This document shows positions 8,178 through 15,192 of a DNA stretch of 56,312 nucleotides, in pieces. Within the stretch, counting starts at the first letter, position 1. Every line of letters starts with the position of its first letter. The stretch lies in the NCBI GenBank assembly GCA_964353185.1, contig CAYGUV010000011.1, positions 1 through 56,312 on the forward strand. Direction: 5' to 3'. The position numbers were made by a program, and so were the translations under genes. Origin of the DNA: GCA-2708415 sp964353185 (lineage in GTDB: Bacteria; Pseudomonadota; Alphaproteobacteria; Micavibrionales; Micavibrionaceae). The notes under the pieces were generated by a model. The model ran no database searches and had not been told where the DNA came from. It saw only the letters and a list, made by a program, of their open reading frames with translations.

Positions 8178-9272
8178 TTAATGAGGTTTAAACGCATAGC
8201 CATTAACACGTTCAACATTATTTTTAATCATTGGGAAAAAAGCACGTTCCATAAAATTACCGCCTTCTAATGCAGCGCTGCGCAATGTGCTTGGTTTCCA
8301 TTTAAAAGAATGGCTGTGCGTATATGATTTGCCTTCAGGTGTCATTACAAGATGAAACCTTCCGTCTTGTCTTAAAACATTGAATCTTTGTGAAGCTATA
8401 GATACTAAGCTGTGTTTAAGCAATGAGCGATCCTGTTCCCATGTCGGTTCGTAAAAGAACCACATAGGCTCAAATTCACCAGTAATAACTCCTTGGCGTA
8501 GTCCATGAACTGGAAGAGCTTCACCTACTTTTGCATGTGCAGGATGTGTATACATACCTTCATTTATTTCTTTATCTTGCGTAGAATCGCAATCTATAAA
8601 GAGCAATCCCCCTTTGCAAAGCTTTGCATCGTGATTGAAGTAGCTTTCTAATTTTCTAATTGGTACTTCATTGGCAGAGGTCGTTGGAACATTAGAGCGA
8701 GGGGAGCCAAGTTCAATTACTAATCTAGGTTGTCCTCTATCAACAAAGTTTCCAATACTCAAATCTGGATCCTCAGTATGAAAATCTGCATCTAGTTCAT
8801 TCACCAGAAGGTCAGGTCGTTCTTGTTGAAGAATTTTTCTGTTTTGCTCCCTGAAATATTGAGATCCCTCAAGATTAGCGTATAAAACAACATTAATCCC
8901 TGCATCACGCAGTGCGTTAAGAATAATAAGTGTTTTCCATCTTGTTGCGTCTGGGGAGCCCCCACCTTTTTCAACAACAATTAGGTTGTCTGTATCTAAA
9001 TCAGGGTCATTCAGAACAATTTGTGCTAAATCAGCAGCATACATTTTAACCATCTCTGCTCCTAAAACAGCTACGTCATAAGTATGTTTTAATCCAGGTC
9101 TTGATTGAATTTTTTCAAAATAATCCCAAAGAGGGGCGCCAATTTCATTGTAACAGTCTGGCAAACCGTGACCAAATTGTTGATGCGTAAATAGCTGATA
9201 TAAGTTTTCTCCTAGTACAAGTTGTTCAGGAGAAAAACTTAAACTAGAAGGCGTTGATAATGAATCACTCAT
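8178..9272 (-). CDS. EgtD-like (histidine-specific methyltransferase fold, DUF2260) protein
   Basis: About 364 residues. The pattern follows EgtD-type SAM methyltransferases: an early YNEIGAPLWDYFEKI segment (compare YDExGSxLFexI), a SAM-site strand VVEKGGGSPDATRWKT, then LLVNELDADF, then RLVIELGSPRSNVP where EgtD has the FLGSSIGN strand, and GGLLFIDCDS. The first loop has VEKGGGS instead of the usual ELGSG. EgtD trimethylates histidine in ergothioneine synthesis. No EgtB or other ergothioneine gene is nearby, so the substrate is open. I place the start at ATG 9272 after GAAGGA; a TTG at 9290 is the alternative. It overlaps the upstream regulator by 8 bp, implying translational coupling. Confidence 0.55.
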   Translation of the reverse strand: MSDSLSTPSSLSFSPEQLVLGENLYQLFTHQQFGHGLPDCYNEIGAPLWDYFEKIQSRPGLKHTYDVAVLGAEMVKMYAADLAQIVLNDPDLDTDNLIVVEKGGGSPDATRWKTLIILNALRDAGINVVLYANLEGSQYFREQNRKILQQERPDLLVNELDADFHTEDPDLSIGNFVDRGQPRLVIELGSPRSNVPTTSANEVPIRKLESYFNHDAKLCKGGLLFIDCDSTQDKEINEGMYTHPAHAKVGEALPVHGLRQGVITGEFEPMWFFYEPTWEQDRSLLKHSLVSIASQRFNVLRQDGRFHLVMTPEGKSYTHSHSFKWKPSTLRSAALEGGNFMERAFFPMIKNNVERVNGYAFKPH

Positions 9273-9960
9273 TGAGCTCACGTCCTTCAATCGTTTTTAT
9301 TTTATCTTCTGGAATACGAATAGCTTGATCCCACATCACATTAAAAACGGTTCTATGTGCCTGTGCTATTTTAGAATTATCAACAATAAAAATTGTAACG
9401 TTGTTCTCTTCGAAAAGTATTTCTGCTTTTTTATTCCCGTATATATAAGAGGGTACGCCAGTGAAGCGTTCTTTGGGTGTCCATCGATAATCAGCATATT
9501 CAGGGACAGTAAAATAATAGTCGCCCTCACAGATAAGAATTTTTAAGCGTATATCTTGTTTTTGACGAAGCGCATTCATTCGTTGTTTGTGCTCCATACC
9601 TTTCACTTTGGCGTCGCCAAACCATTTGTCAAACTCTTGCTCATCGACATTATTTACAAGAATTTCATTTGCGCCTTCAGAAAGTGTTTTATAAACGTCA
9701 TTGTAAAATTCCCAAAAACCTTCTTCTCCTTCTAAAATTTTAAGATTTTGTGTTTTACGGCGTACGCCATCAGCGTCCGTAAATTCTACACCATGCGATT
9801 CAAACGCTTTTTTGATAAATGATAAGGTAGATACTTTAGCAGACTTTCCGCTTTCTATATTACGAATTGTCGGCATAGAGACATTTACAAGTTTTGCTAG
9901 GTCATCTTGAGACCAATCAGTAAGAACGCGAGCCATCTTTATTTGTGTTGCACTTATCAT
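9265..9960 (-). CDS. XRE-family transcriptional regulator with C-terminal sensor-like domain
   Basis: 231 residues. Residues 3-60 form a Cro/C1-type helix-turn-helix (RVLTDWSQDDLAKLVNVS followed by TIRNIESGK). The remaining 170 residues are not a typical XRE tail; the alternation of FWEFYNDVYKTL, EILVNNVDE, IRLKILICEGDYYF, ITIF-like strands and a closing FNVMWDQAI resembles the effector-binding domain of TrmB-like regulators. It is the first gene of a two-gene minus-strand operon with the EgtD-like protein and probably controls it. The 176-bp upstream region is extremely AT-rich and shared with a divergent operon. The sensor assignment is tentative. Confidence 0.65.
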   Translation of the reverse strand: MISATQIKMARVLTDWSQDDLAKLVNVSMPTIRNIESGKSAKVSTLSFIKKAFESHGVEFTDADGVRRKTQNLKILEGEEGFWEFYNDVYKTLSEGANEILVNNVDEQEFDKWFGDAKVKGMEHKQRMNALRQKQDIRLKILICEGDYYFTVPEYADYRWTPKERFTGVPSYIYGNKKAEILFEENNVTIFIVDNSKIAQAHRTVFNVMWDQAIRIPEDKIKTIEGRELNE

Positions 9961-10136
9961 TTTTGTCCAAAATATATATTTAAATTTATAAAAAATTATA
10001 TATAACTAATTATTTATATGTTTTATATAAAAATATTGGCTTTGTAAACAAAAATTAACCCTGTGTTAACTTTTTCGGCGTAAAACATCCTTGTTGAAAT
10101 TAATTATGCAAAACAAAAATCAAGGGGAGAAGTGAT

Positions 10137-10358
10137 ATGTGGGCATTAATAAAGAAAATGGCAAAAAACGATAATGGGCAGGAAATCAGCCTTTTTGACG
10201 TAAAGGAGCTCTATGACGCTGCTTATGAAGAAAAAGCCAGAGCACGGGTAAATTTGAAGAAATTTAAAATTTTTATAGAAAAAGCCGAAAAGATGGATTT
10301 AGCGTATCGCGCTCAATTGGGCTTGATGGTTGCAACTAGATATGAAGAGGCGGCGTAA
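10137..10358 (+). CDS. small hypothetical protein, first of a three-gene cluster
   Basis: 73 residues, charged, mostly helical by composition, with no signal peptide or membrane segment. It has a strong ribosome-binding site (AGGGGAGAAG) ahead of ATG 10137, and its stop is one base from the next start, so it is probably real and translated with its neighbours. I do not recognise the family. It lies divergent from the XRE/EgtD-like operon and upstream of a frameshifted XRE regulator and tRNA-Glu. Confidence 0.5.
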   Translation: MWALIKKMAKNDNGQEISLFDVKELYDAAYEEKARARVNLKKFKIFIEKAEKMDLAYRAQLGLMVATRYEEAA

Positions 10359-10359
10359 A

Positions 10360-10572
10360 ATGAACAAAGATAGTGAAAAAGCAGAATATAGCGTTCGATA
10401 TAGCAAAGTCATGGAAGATTTAGCAGAAATCAAACAATTGCAACTCAAAGAAAGATATATGCATCGTTTAATGGAGACAGTTATTTTTCAGGATTTTGAA
10501 ACGGCATTGGATGTGATGATTGAAGATTTCCATGTTGCAAATGATAATCAAGAAGAAGGTTTGAGCAAATGA
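10360..10572 (+). CDS. small hypothetical protein, second of the cluster
   Basis: 70 residues from ATG 10360 (MNKDSEKAEYSVRYSKV). GAAGAGG precedes this start; the longer in-frame start at 10330 lies inside the upstream gene and is less likely. The protein is charged and helical, without cysteines or membrane segments. Its stop overlaps the next start (ATGATGA at 10569-10575). The family is not recognised. The tight coupling to the XRE gene suggests a small regulatory module. Confidence 0.5.
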   Translation: MNKDSEKAEYSVRYSKVMEDLAEIKQLQLKERYMHRLMETVIFQDFETALDVMIEDFHVANDNQEEGLSK

Positions 10573-10801
10573 TGAATAAGAATTATCAAACACAGTTTTA
10601 CACTGAAATGGGGTTTCGCCTTAAAAATTACGTCAGAATAAGAAAATATCACAAATTATTTTGGCGCAATCTTTGGGTGTTGTCACACAGACCATTCAAA
10701 AATATGAGAGCGGTGAGATTAAGATGTCACCAGAGATTATCTATCTCTGTGCGAAAAAGTTTAAAATTTCAGTGGGATATCTTTATAAATATTGTCAATA
10801 A
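10569..10801 (+). pseudogene. frameshifted XRE-family regulator
   Basis: The frame from ATG 10569 begins plausibly (to MGFRLK) but then loses similarity. From about 10626 a different frame reads LRQNKKISQIILAQSLGV then TQTIQKYESGEIKMSP and ends GYLYKYCQ at 10801, a textbook Cro/C1 helix-turn-helix. Restoring one A in the A-run near 10621-10627 would give RLKKLRQNKK and join both parts into one regulator of about 78 residues. It is a pseudogene, a sequencing error in a homopolymer, or a programmed frameshift; a lost base is the simplest reading. Confidence 0.65.
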
Positions 10802-10862
10802 AGACTTGATTTTATAGTCACTTACATATTATAAAGCGGGGTCTTAAAGACTATTTCTATGC

Positions 10863-10938
10863 GTCCCGTTCGTCTAGGGGTCTAGGACACCGCCCTTTCA
10901 CGGCGGCAACACGGGTTCAAATCCCGTACGGGACGCCA
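10863..10938 (+). tRNA. tRNA-Glu (anticodon TTC)
   Basis: A complete cloverleaf: acceptor GTCCCGT pairs with ACGGGAC, the anticodon stem CCGCC/GGCGG closes loop CTTTCAC with anticodon TTC at 10897-10899, the T-arm is CGGG-TTCAAAT-CCCG, the discriminator is G and CCA is encoded at 10936-10938. Its 3' end doubles as the attachment site of the integrative element that follows; the last bases of the gene from 10916 are therefore element-derived or shared. Confidence 0.97.
10916..10931 (+). repeat. left attachment repeat inside tRNA-Glu
   Basis: TTCAAATCCCGTACGG forms the T-loop, the 3' T-stem and part of the acceptor of tRNA-Glu. It is identical to 15193-15208. This is the probable crossover core used by the integrase at 11105-12298. 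Confidence 0.88.
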
Positions 10939-11052
10939 AGAAATCTTCCAAAAAAATCTAATAACTTCCAAAAAACCTATACAAGGCAACGGTTTTGGCG
11001 TATACTACGTCCAATCACTTCCTAAGGCGTTTACCTAAATCTAAATATAAAA

Positions 11053-11074
11053 GGGGTAAATAAAGGGGGTAAAA
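11053..11074 (+). repeat. left GGGGTAAA direct-repeat pair (candidate arm-type sites)
   Basis: GGGGTAAA at 11053-11060 and again inside GGGGGTAAAA at 11065-11074. A nearly identical pair occurs at 15121-15141 by the other end of the element. In a circular form the two pairs would flank the attachment core on either side, as arm-type integrase sites do. Confidence 0.5.
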
Positions 11075-11102
11075 ATAATTAGATAAAAGGATTTACCCCC
11101 TT
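11063..11102. promoter_or_regulatory. inverted repeat abutting the integrase start codon
   Basis: AAGGGGGTAAA (11063-11073) and TTTACCCCCTT (11092-11102) are perfectly complementary over 11 bp with an 18-base spacer. The right arm ends two bases before ATG 11105, where a ribosome-binding site would be, and no Shine-Dalgarno is seen. It may be an operator or an RNA hairpin limiting integrase translation, and it also contains one arm-site motif in reverse. Confidence 0.5.
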
Positions 11103-11104
11103 AT

Positions 11105-12298
11105 ATGAAGTTAACCGCTAAGAAATGTGACGCTGCAACCCATGGAAAAGATCCTTCGAAACTCTTTGATGGCAAAGGCTTATACCTATTTCTGCACAAA
11201 AGCGGGAGTAAATATTGGAGATATAAATATAAATCTCCCACAAAAGGCAAAGAAGATACCCTCTCACTAGGCGTTTACCCCGAAATCACTTTAGCTGAAG
11301 CCAGAGAAAAACATCAAAACGCCCATAAACTCGTTTCTGAAGGAATCGACCCGAAAGACGATATAAAAGAAAAGCAGGCAATAAGAATAGCGGACGCAAA
11401 CAATACATTCGAAGTCATAGCTCGCGAATGGTACGCTCATAAACTTCCAGAATGGTCAGATGTAAATGCTGAGCAAACCATAAAACGTTTGGAAAAAGAT
11501 GTTTTTCCAACGCTAGGCAATACGCCTATAAAAAATATCTCTCACAAAGACCTACTTGAATTGGCAAATAAAGTAAAAGAGAGAGGCGCTAATGAATTAG
11601 CCAAGCGTATAATTCAAATGTCTAAACATATATTTCAATATGCAATTATTACAGGCCGCGCCGAAAAAAATATTGCCGAAGACCTTAAAGGTTTAATAAA
11701 ACCAAAACCGACTAAACACTTCGCATCAATTGAATCAAAAGATATTCCAAAGTTCTTAAAGGATTTGGAGAAATATCGCCCACAACTCAAAAACCAAACT
11801 TATTTAGCCGTAAAATTTATGATGCTAACTTTTGTTAGAACGGGTGAGATGATTGGCGCTGAATGGGATGAATTCGATTTAGATGAGAACCTTTGGCTTG
11901 TTCCGGCATCTCGTATGAAAATGAAGAAAGAACATATTGTTCCTTTATCTTCTCAAACAATACAAATATTAAATGATTTAAGGCTTCTGCATAATCACCC
12001 TAAATATGTATTTCCAAGTCGTGTTTCTCACGATAAGCACATGAGTAATAATACTGTTCTAACGGCTGTAAAACGTATGGGTTATGCTGGAAAGATGACG
12101 GGACATGGGTTCCGTTCACTCGCTATGAGCACAATAATGGAAAGGCTTGGATATCGCAGAGAAATTCCTGACGCACAACTAGCTCATGCAAAACGAGGTG
12201 ACGTAGCTAAAGCATATGAAAGAGCTAAATATTTAGAAGAACGTGTAAAGATGATGCAAGATTGGGCAGACTATATTGATGGCTTACAACTAAAGTAG
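11105..12298 (+). CDS. int: tyrosine-type site-specific integrase (P4/DUF4102 family)
   Basis: 397 residues. The DUF4102 arm-binding domain spans residues 1-90 (MKLTAKKCDAAT, LFDGKGLYLFL, LGVYPEITLAEAR), followed by a SAM-like core-binding domain (about 100-200) and the catalytic domain. Catalytic residues are visible: Arg245 in FVRTGEM, a lysine at 272-275, HGFR (His334, Arg337), His361 in QLAHAK, and the tyrosine nucleophile in KAYERAKY (Tyr371). It lies 166 bp downstream of tRNA-Glu, pointing away from it, the standard layout for P4-type integrases. It inserts the element into the tRNA 3' end. It appears intact. Start choice: the ATG at 11105 begins the conserved MKLT motif. Confidence 0.93.
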   Translation: MKLTAKKCDAATHGKDPSKLFDGKGLYLFLHKSGSKYWRYKYKSPTKGKEDTLSLGVYPEITLAEAREKHQNAHKLVSEGIDPKDDIKEKQAIRIADANNTFEVIAREWYAHKLPEWSDVNAEQTIKRLEKDVFPTLGNTPIKNISHKDLLELANKVKERGANELAKRIIQMSKHIFQYAIITGRAEKNIAEDLKGLIKPKPTKHFASIESKDIPKFLKDLEKYRPQLKNQTYLAVKFMMLTFVRTGEMIGAEWDEFDLDENLWLVPASRMKMKKEHIVPLSSQTIQILNDLRLLHNHPKYVFPSRVSHDKHMSNNTVLTAVKRMGYAGKMTGHGFRSLAMSTIMERLGYRREIPDAQLAHAKRGDVAKAYERAKYLEERVKMMQDWADYIDGLQLK

Positions 12299-12305
12299 AA
12301 GGCAC

Positions 12306-13046
12306 ATGCAAAAAGAAGAAAAATACAATACAGAAACAATTGGTAACGAAAACTCATATACTGAAGAGTTTTTTGAAGATCTTTATAAAAAACTAGATGT
12401 AAAAGACCTACAACTAAAAAAGGCACTTAACAGATATATAATACTAGCCGCTCAAAAATATATTAGACTACTTTACGAGCATCACAGAGATTTATCTCCA
12501 AGCGAAGTCAAAAAAGAACTTCAAAACGCCGTAAAAAATATAAATAAGGCAGCGGAATCAATAACAAAAATTTATATGTCCAGTGGAAATCATGGAAGTG
12601 CCATGGTAGACAATCTTTATGTAACTATATTTAGAAAATACCCATCTTTACATGGCCTATTAGACGAGATATTTAAGCTTACTCCTGTTGGTGAGAGAAA
12701 TTCACCAGCTAGATCAATGGTTCTGCTTCAATCAATGGCAGAGGCTCTCAATCTTACTTTAGAAAACTATACTCCTGAAAAAAGAACTCCAAAAAGTATC
12801 GCACTATATGATTGGGCAATGATTATCTCCGCTAAGTTAGAGCTTGCTTTAGGTCGCAAACTTGAGAATGGCCGCTATCATGAAGGAGAATATATATCAA
12901 AAAGAAAAATCAGTGATTCTGAGTTATTACTTTCTATCATTAAGCCGCTTGATCCAAATATAACAATTTCACAGATTGAAACGGCCATTAAAGAAACTAG
13001 GCAGGAGCGTCATAAGGCTCCTTGGGATGATTACTTCCCTATGTAG
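12306..13046 (+). CDS. hypothetical protein, integrase-linked cargo
   Basis: 246 residues starting 8 bp after the integrase stop and so probably co-transcribed with it. It is soluble and largely helical (LKKALNRYIILAAQKYIRLLYEHH and later INKAAESITKIYM are amphipathic), with no signal peptide, cysteines or recognisable catalytic motif. It ends in HKAPWDDYFPM. I do not recognise the family. Placement directly after an integrase is typical of element-specific accessory genes. A role in maintenance, regulation or defence cannot be told from sequence. Confidence 0.6.
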   Translation: MQKEEKYNTETIGNENSYTEEFFEDLYKKLDVKDLQLKKALNRYIILAAQKYIRLLYEHHRDLSPSEVKKELQNAVKNINKAAESITKIYMSSGNHGSAMVDNLYVTIFRKYPSLHGLLDEIFKLTPVGERNSPARSMVLLQSMAEALNLTLENYTPEKRTPKSIALYDWAMIISAKLELALGRKLENGRYHEGEYISKRKISDSELLLSIIKPLDPNITISQIETAIKETRQERHKAPWDDYFPM

Positions 13047-13122
13047 AAAAAAATGTTATTTTTTTTAATAAAAATTTTCTACCACAATCAATACAGCTAT
13101 TAGCTAGACTTCATTATATTTA

Positions 13123-13158
13123 TTTGTATCCAAACAAACATTACAGAAAGGATACAAA
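13123..13158. promoter_or_regulatory. inverted repeat covering the RBS and start of the AlpA-like gene
   Basis: TTTGTATCC (13123-13131) and GGATACAAA (13150-13158) are perfectly complementary over 9 bp with an 18-base spacer. The right arm contains part of the Shine-Dalgarno (AGAAAGGA) and the A of the start codon at 13158. It is a candidate autoregulatory operator or translation-blocking hairpin. Confidence 0.5.
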
Positions 13159-13355
13159 TGTTAAATATATCAAAAAAAGAACGCTTCTTACGATTATCAG
13201 ATGTTATGGCTCGCACCGGCTTAAGCCGAAGTTCTATTTATCTTAAAATCAGTAAAAACGAGTTCCCAAATAATATTAATTTAGGTCTTCGCTCGGTTGC
13301 ATGGCTTGAGAGCGAAATAGATACATGGATACAGACAAGAATTGAGCAAAGGTAA
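13158..13355 (+). CDS. AlpA-family helix-turn-helix regulator
   Basis: 65 residues, the usual size of AlpA/excisionase-like MerR-fold proteins. The signature runs RLSDVMARTGLSRSSIY with KISKNEFPNNINLGLRSVAWLESEID, where the second part is the conserved wing (FPxxxxLGxRxVxWxxxEI). Proteins of this family in P4-type islands activate or direct excision with the cognate integrase. The gene has a good ribosome-binding site (AGAAAGGA), which lies partly within an inverted repeat. A short stem (TCGCTTT/AAAGCGA) follows the stop codon at 13357-13373. Confidence 0.87.
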   Translation: MLNISKKERFLRLSDVMARTGLSRSSIYLKISKNEFPNNINLGLRSVAWLESEIDTWIQTRIEQR

Positions 13356-13356
13356 G

Positions 13357-13373
13357 TCGCTTTTTAAAAGCGA
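13357..13373 (+). terminator. small hairpin after the AlpA-like gene
   Basis: TCGCTTT and AAAGCGA form a 7-bp stem around a 3-base loop beginning two bases after the stop codon of the AlpA-like gene. The following sequence is only moderately T-rich (TTCTTTG). It may attenuate transcription into the next small gene or simply end the message. Confidence 0.3.
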
Positions 13374-13414
13374 TTCTTTGCCAATTTTTTGCATTAGCAA
13401 TGGAGAAAATAAAA

Positions 13415-13645
13415 ATGAAAGACAAATTATATAGTATTAGTACTGAAGAAAAACATTCAAAAAACACCCCATTAAAATCTATAAGAAAAAAATGTATAGA
13501 CTGTTGTGGGGATCAGTTAGCTGAAGTACGCAGATGTCATATAACGGAATGTCCTTTATGGCCTTTCCGTATGGGTAAAAATCCTTTTCATAGTCGTAAA
13601 ATAACAGATGAACAAAAAGAGGCAGCAACTAAACGATTAAAGTAG
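13415..13645 (+). CDS. small four-cysteine protein of mobile elements
   Basis: 76 residues from ATG 13415, preceded by GGAG at a good distance; an ATG at 13400 is the longer alternative. The core is a cysteine cluster, KKCIDCCGDQ followed by VRRCHITECPLWPFRMGKNPF, likely a zinc-binding knuckle. The pattern KxCxxCxG...VxxCxxxxCPLxxxRxGKNP is one I know from small proteins beside AlpA regulators in prophages and islands; their function is not established. It lies about 60 bp after the AlpA-like gene. Confidence 0.6.
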   Translation: MKDKLYSISTEEKHSKNTPLKSIRKKCIDCCGDQLAEVRRCHITECPLWPFRMGKNPFHSRKITDEQKEAATKRLK

Positions 13646-13654
13646 TTTATTAGC

Positions 13655-13957
13655 CTACTCCTCTATGTTTCCAAATGACAACCTTCCGTCACCGCGAACA
13701 ATCCTTGTCCATTCGAGTGTTTTAAACTTCTTTAAAGTTTCTTCACCTTGTTCGTCATATTCATAAGCCTCAGCTTCAGCATTTACTAGAGCCCAGGTTC
13801 TTCCTTTACACTTATCAAGCATGACGCTGCTATTAAGAGGAGCCCCAACTTCAGCAATCTCATAACAGCTTGTATTAACATCGTAGTTATGAATTCCCCA
13901 TAGAATTAATACTATTAAGACTAATGATAATGAGATTTGTGGTTTTTGCATTTTCAA
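13655..13957 (-). CDS. small membrane-anchored or exported protein, unknown
   Basis: 100 residues, convergent with the four-cysteine protein and the only minus-strand protein gene in the element. After MKMQKPQ there is a hydrophobic segment (ISLSLVLIVLILWGI, about residues 8-22) that could be a signal anchor, followed by a soluble domain with two cysteines (TSCYEIAEVG and LDKCKGR) and many acidic residues. The family is not recognised. A start at 13957 or at the second methionine is equally possible. It could be an exported effector or a surface protein of the islet. Confidence 0.45.
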   Translation of the reverse strand: MKMQKPQISLSLVLIVLILWGIHNYDVNTSCYEIAEVGAPLNSSVMLDKCKGRTWALVNAEAEAYEYDEQGEETLKKFKTLEWTRIVRGDGRLSFGNIEE

Positions 13958-14397
13958 ATACCTAGTACATAATTATTTCCTTGTCTATTATGTACTAGGT
14001 GACAGACTAAAGAAAATCAAGGGCTAGAAGGCAACAAACAACAAAAAATAGAAACACGCGCGTAAGAACCTCCAAAACAGCTAGCCGTAGGCTGCGCTTT
14101 TCTAACTATAAGCCGAGGCCCTTGTTTTACTATAGTTATACCCCTGCGAATTAAACCGACTTATCTTAATTATAATGTAATAGAAGTGTGTTCGGCGTAT
14201 GGGGTCGAAACCCCATGAATAAAAAAGGACAGTTACTTACTTGATGTAACTGTCCTGACTGACACCTTTTTTCAAATAGTACTAATTCTACTTGATGATT
14301 ACGTGCTAACCGACCGGACATTATAAAAAACCAAGTAAAATCTTCGATAATCATGTAAACTAATCAAATCCTTAGCTATTAGCATTGTTTTAAAATT
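13958..14397. other. non-coding stretch with two strong hairpins
   Basis: About 440 bp without a convincing gene. Hairpin 1 is ATGGGGT-CGAA-ACCCCAT (14199-14216, perfect 7-bp stem, tetraloop). Hairpin 2 is GGACAGTTAC (14227-14236) with GTAACTGTCC (14246-14255), a perfect 10-bp stem with a 9-base loop. On the minus strand hairpin 2 is followed by six Ts, and a TATAAT-like hexamer lies upstream near 14319-14325. A short minus-strand RNA of roughly 90 nt ending here is possible. A short minus-strand reading frame across the area looks like chance. Confidence 0.45.
14221..14255 (-). terminator. rho-independent terminator-like hairpin on the minus strand
   Basis: Read on the minus strand, a perfect 10-bp stem (GGACAGTTAC with GTAACTGTCC) is immediately followed by TTTTTT (plus-strand A-run 14221-14226). 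No protein gene lies directly upstream on this strand, so it would terminate a small RNA or antisense transcript. On the plus strand it is followed after 12 bases by a T-run and could also act there. Confidence 0.5.
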
Positions 14398-15132
14398 ATG
14401 ATAATGAACCCTTTAACAGAATTTCAGCAATACGAAGAAAAACTGATTGAGAATATAAAATTAAATGATCAGGCTCATTCAGTTCTTAGTCAAATCTTAG
14501 ATTTAGTTCATGAGCAACCTGATAATTACACAGTAATTTTATCGGCATTTACACACAAAGCTATAGATTTATATAATTCCATTTTAATTCTTCAAAAAGA
14601 AAGGCAAATGGAATCTGCCCAAGCATTAGTTAGGTGTCTTTTTGAAACTAATTTAAAATTTTGCCATTTTGTAGAAATTTCAACTGAACATGGACAGGAT
14701 TATGCATGCCAGCTTGTGCGCGATAGTGCTATGATTATAAAAAATAGAGATGCAATTGAACAAGAAATTCCTAGTGAAAGTATTGCTTCCTTTAAAAAAA
14801 CAATTAAAGAAATAGAAAAAAATTACCAAGAGCTTGAGCTTAAAAAAATTAAAACTAATGGTTTCTCTATGCTTTCTACTATTGAGTTGGCAAAAAAATA
14901 TAATAAAAAATTTTGGTATGACTCTATGTATAGAAGTTTTTCACGTAATGTTCATTCGCACGACATGACAGAATATATTGCTAAACAAACACTGTCTTAT
15001 AATGATGATTATTTTAAAAGAGATATGGTCGCACTAACTTGTGCGCACCACTTATTAAAGACTATTTTAGAATTTTGGAGTTCATTTTTTGCTATCACGT
15101 ATGATGAAACAAATAATAAAGGGGTAAAATAG
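14398..15132 (+). CDS. DUF5677-like hypothetical protein, element cargo
   Basis: 244 residues, soluble and helical. The middle contains AFTHKAIDLYNSILILQKE followed by SAQALVRCLFETNLKFCHF, the arrangement seen in DUF5677-type proteins, and later YRSFSRNVHSHDMTEY, where conserved His and Asp residues could form a site. The assignment is from memory of the pattern and is uncertain. The start is ATG 14398 or 14404; neither has a clear ribosome-binding site. It is the last gene of the element, ending near the right arm-type repeats. Such terminal cargo in small islands is often defensive, which is inference only. Confidence 0.5.
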   Translation: MIMNPLTEFQQYEEKLIENIKLNDQAHSVLSQILDLVHEQPDNYTVILSAFTHKAIDLYNSILILQKERQMESAQALVRCLFETNLKFCHFVEISTEHGQDYACQLVRDSAMIIKNRDAIEQEIPSESIASFKKTIKEIEKNYQELELKKIKTNGFSMLSTIELAKKYNKKFWYDSMYRSFSRNVHSHDMTEYIAKQTLSYNDDYFKRDMVALTCAHHLLKTILEFWSSFFAITYDETNNKGVK

Positions 15133-15141
15133 GGGGTAAAA
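15121..15141 (+). repeat. right GGGGTAAA direct-repeat pair (candidate arm-type sites)
   Basis: GGGGTAAAA at 15121-15129 and GGGGGTAAAA at 15132-15141, matching the pair at 11053-11074 in sequence and near-identical spacing. It overlaps the end of the DUF5677-like gene and lies about 50 bp inside the right attachment repeat. Confidence 0.5.
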
Positions 15142-15192
15142 GTACTTTTTAATAAATTTTATTTGTTTAATTACAATTACTTATAAGTATTA

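Noticed and set aside
10330..10359. Longer start for the second small protein upstream of tRNA-Glu
   Set aside because: It lies wholly inside the preceding gene with no ribosome-binding site, while ATG 10360 has GAAGAGG in front.
14166..14354. Minus-strand frame of 62 codons in the tRNA-Glu element
   Set aside because: It runs through both strong hairpins, has no ribosome-binding site and the translation lacks any protein-like pattern; the region is better read as non-coding.
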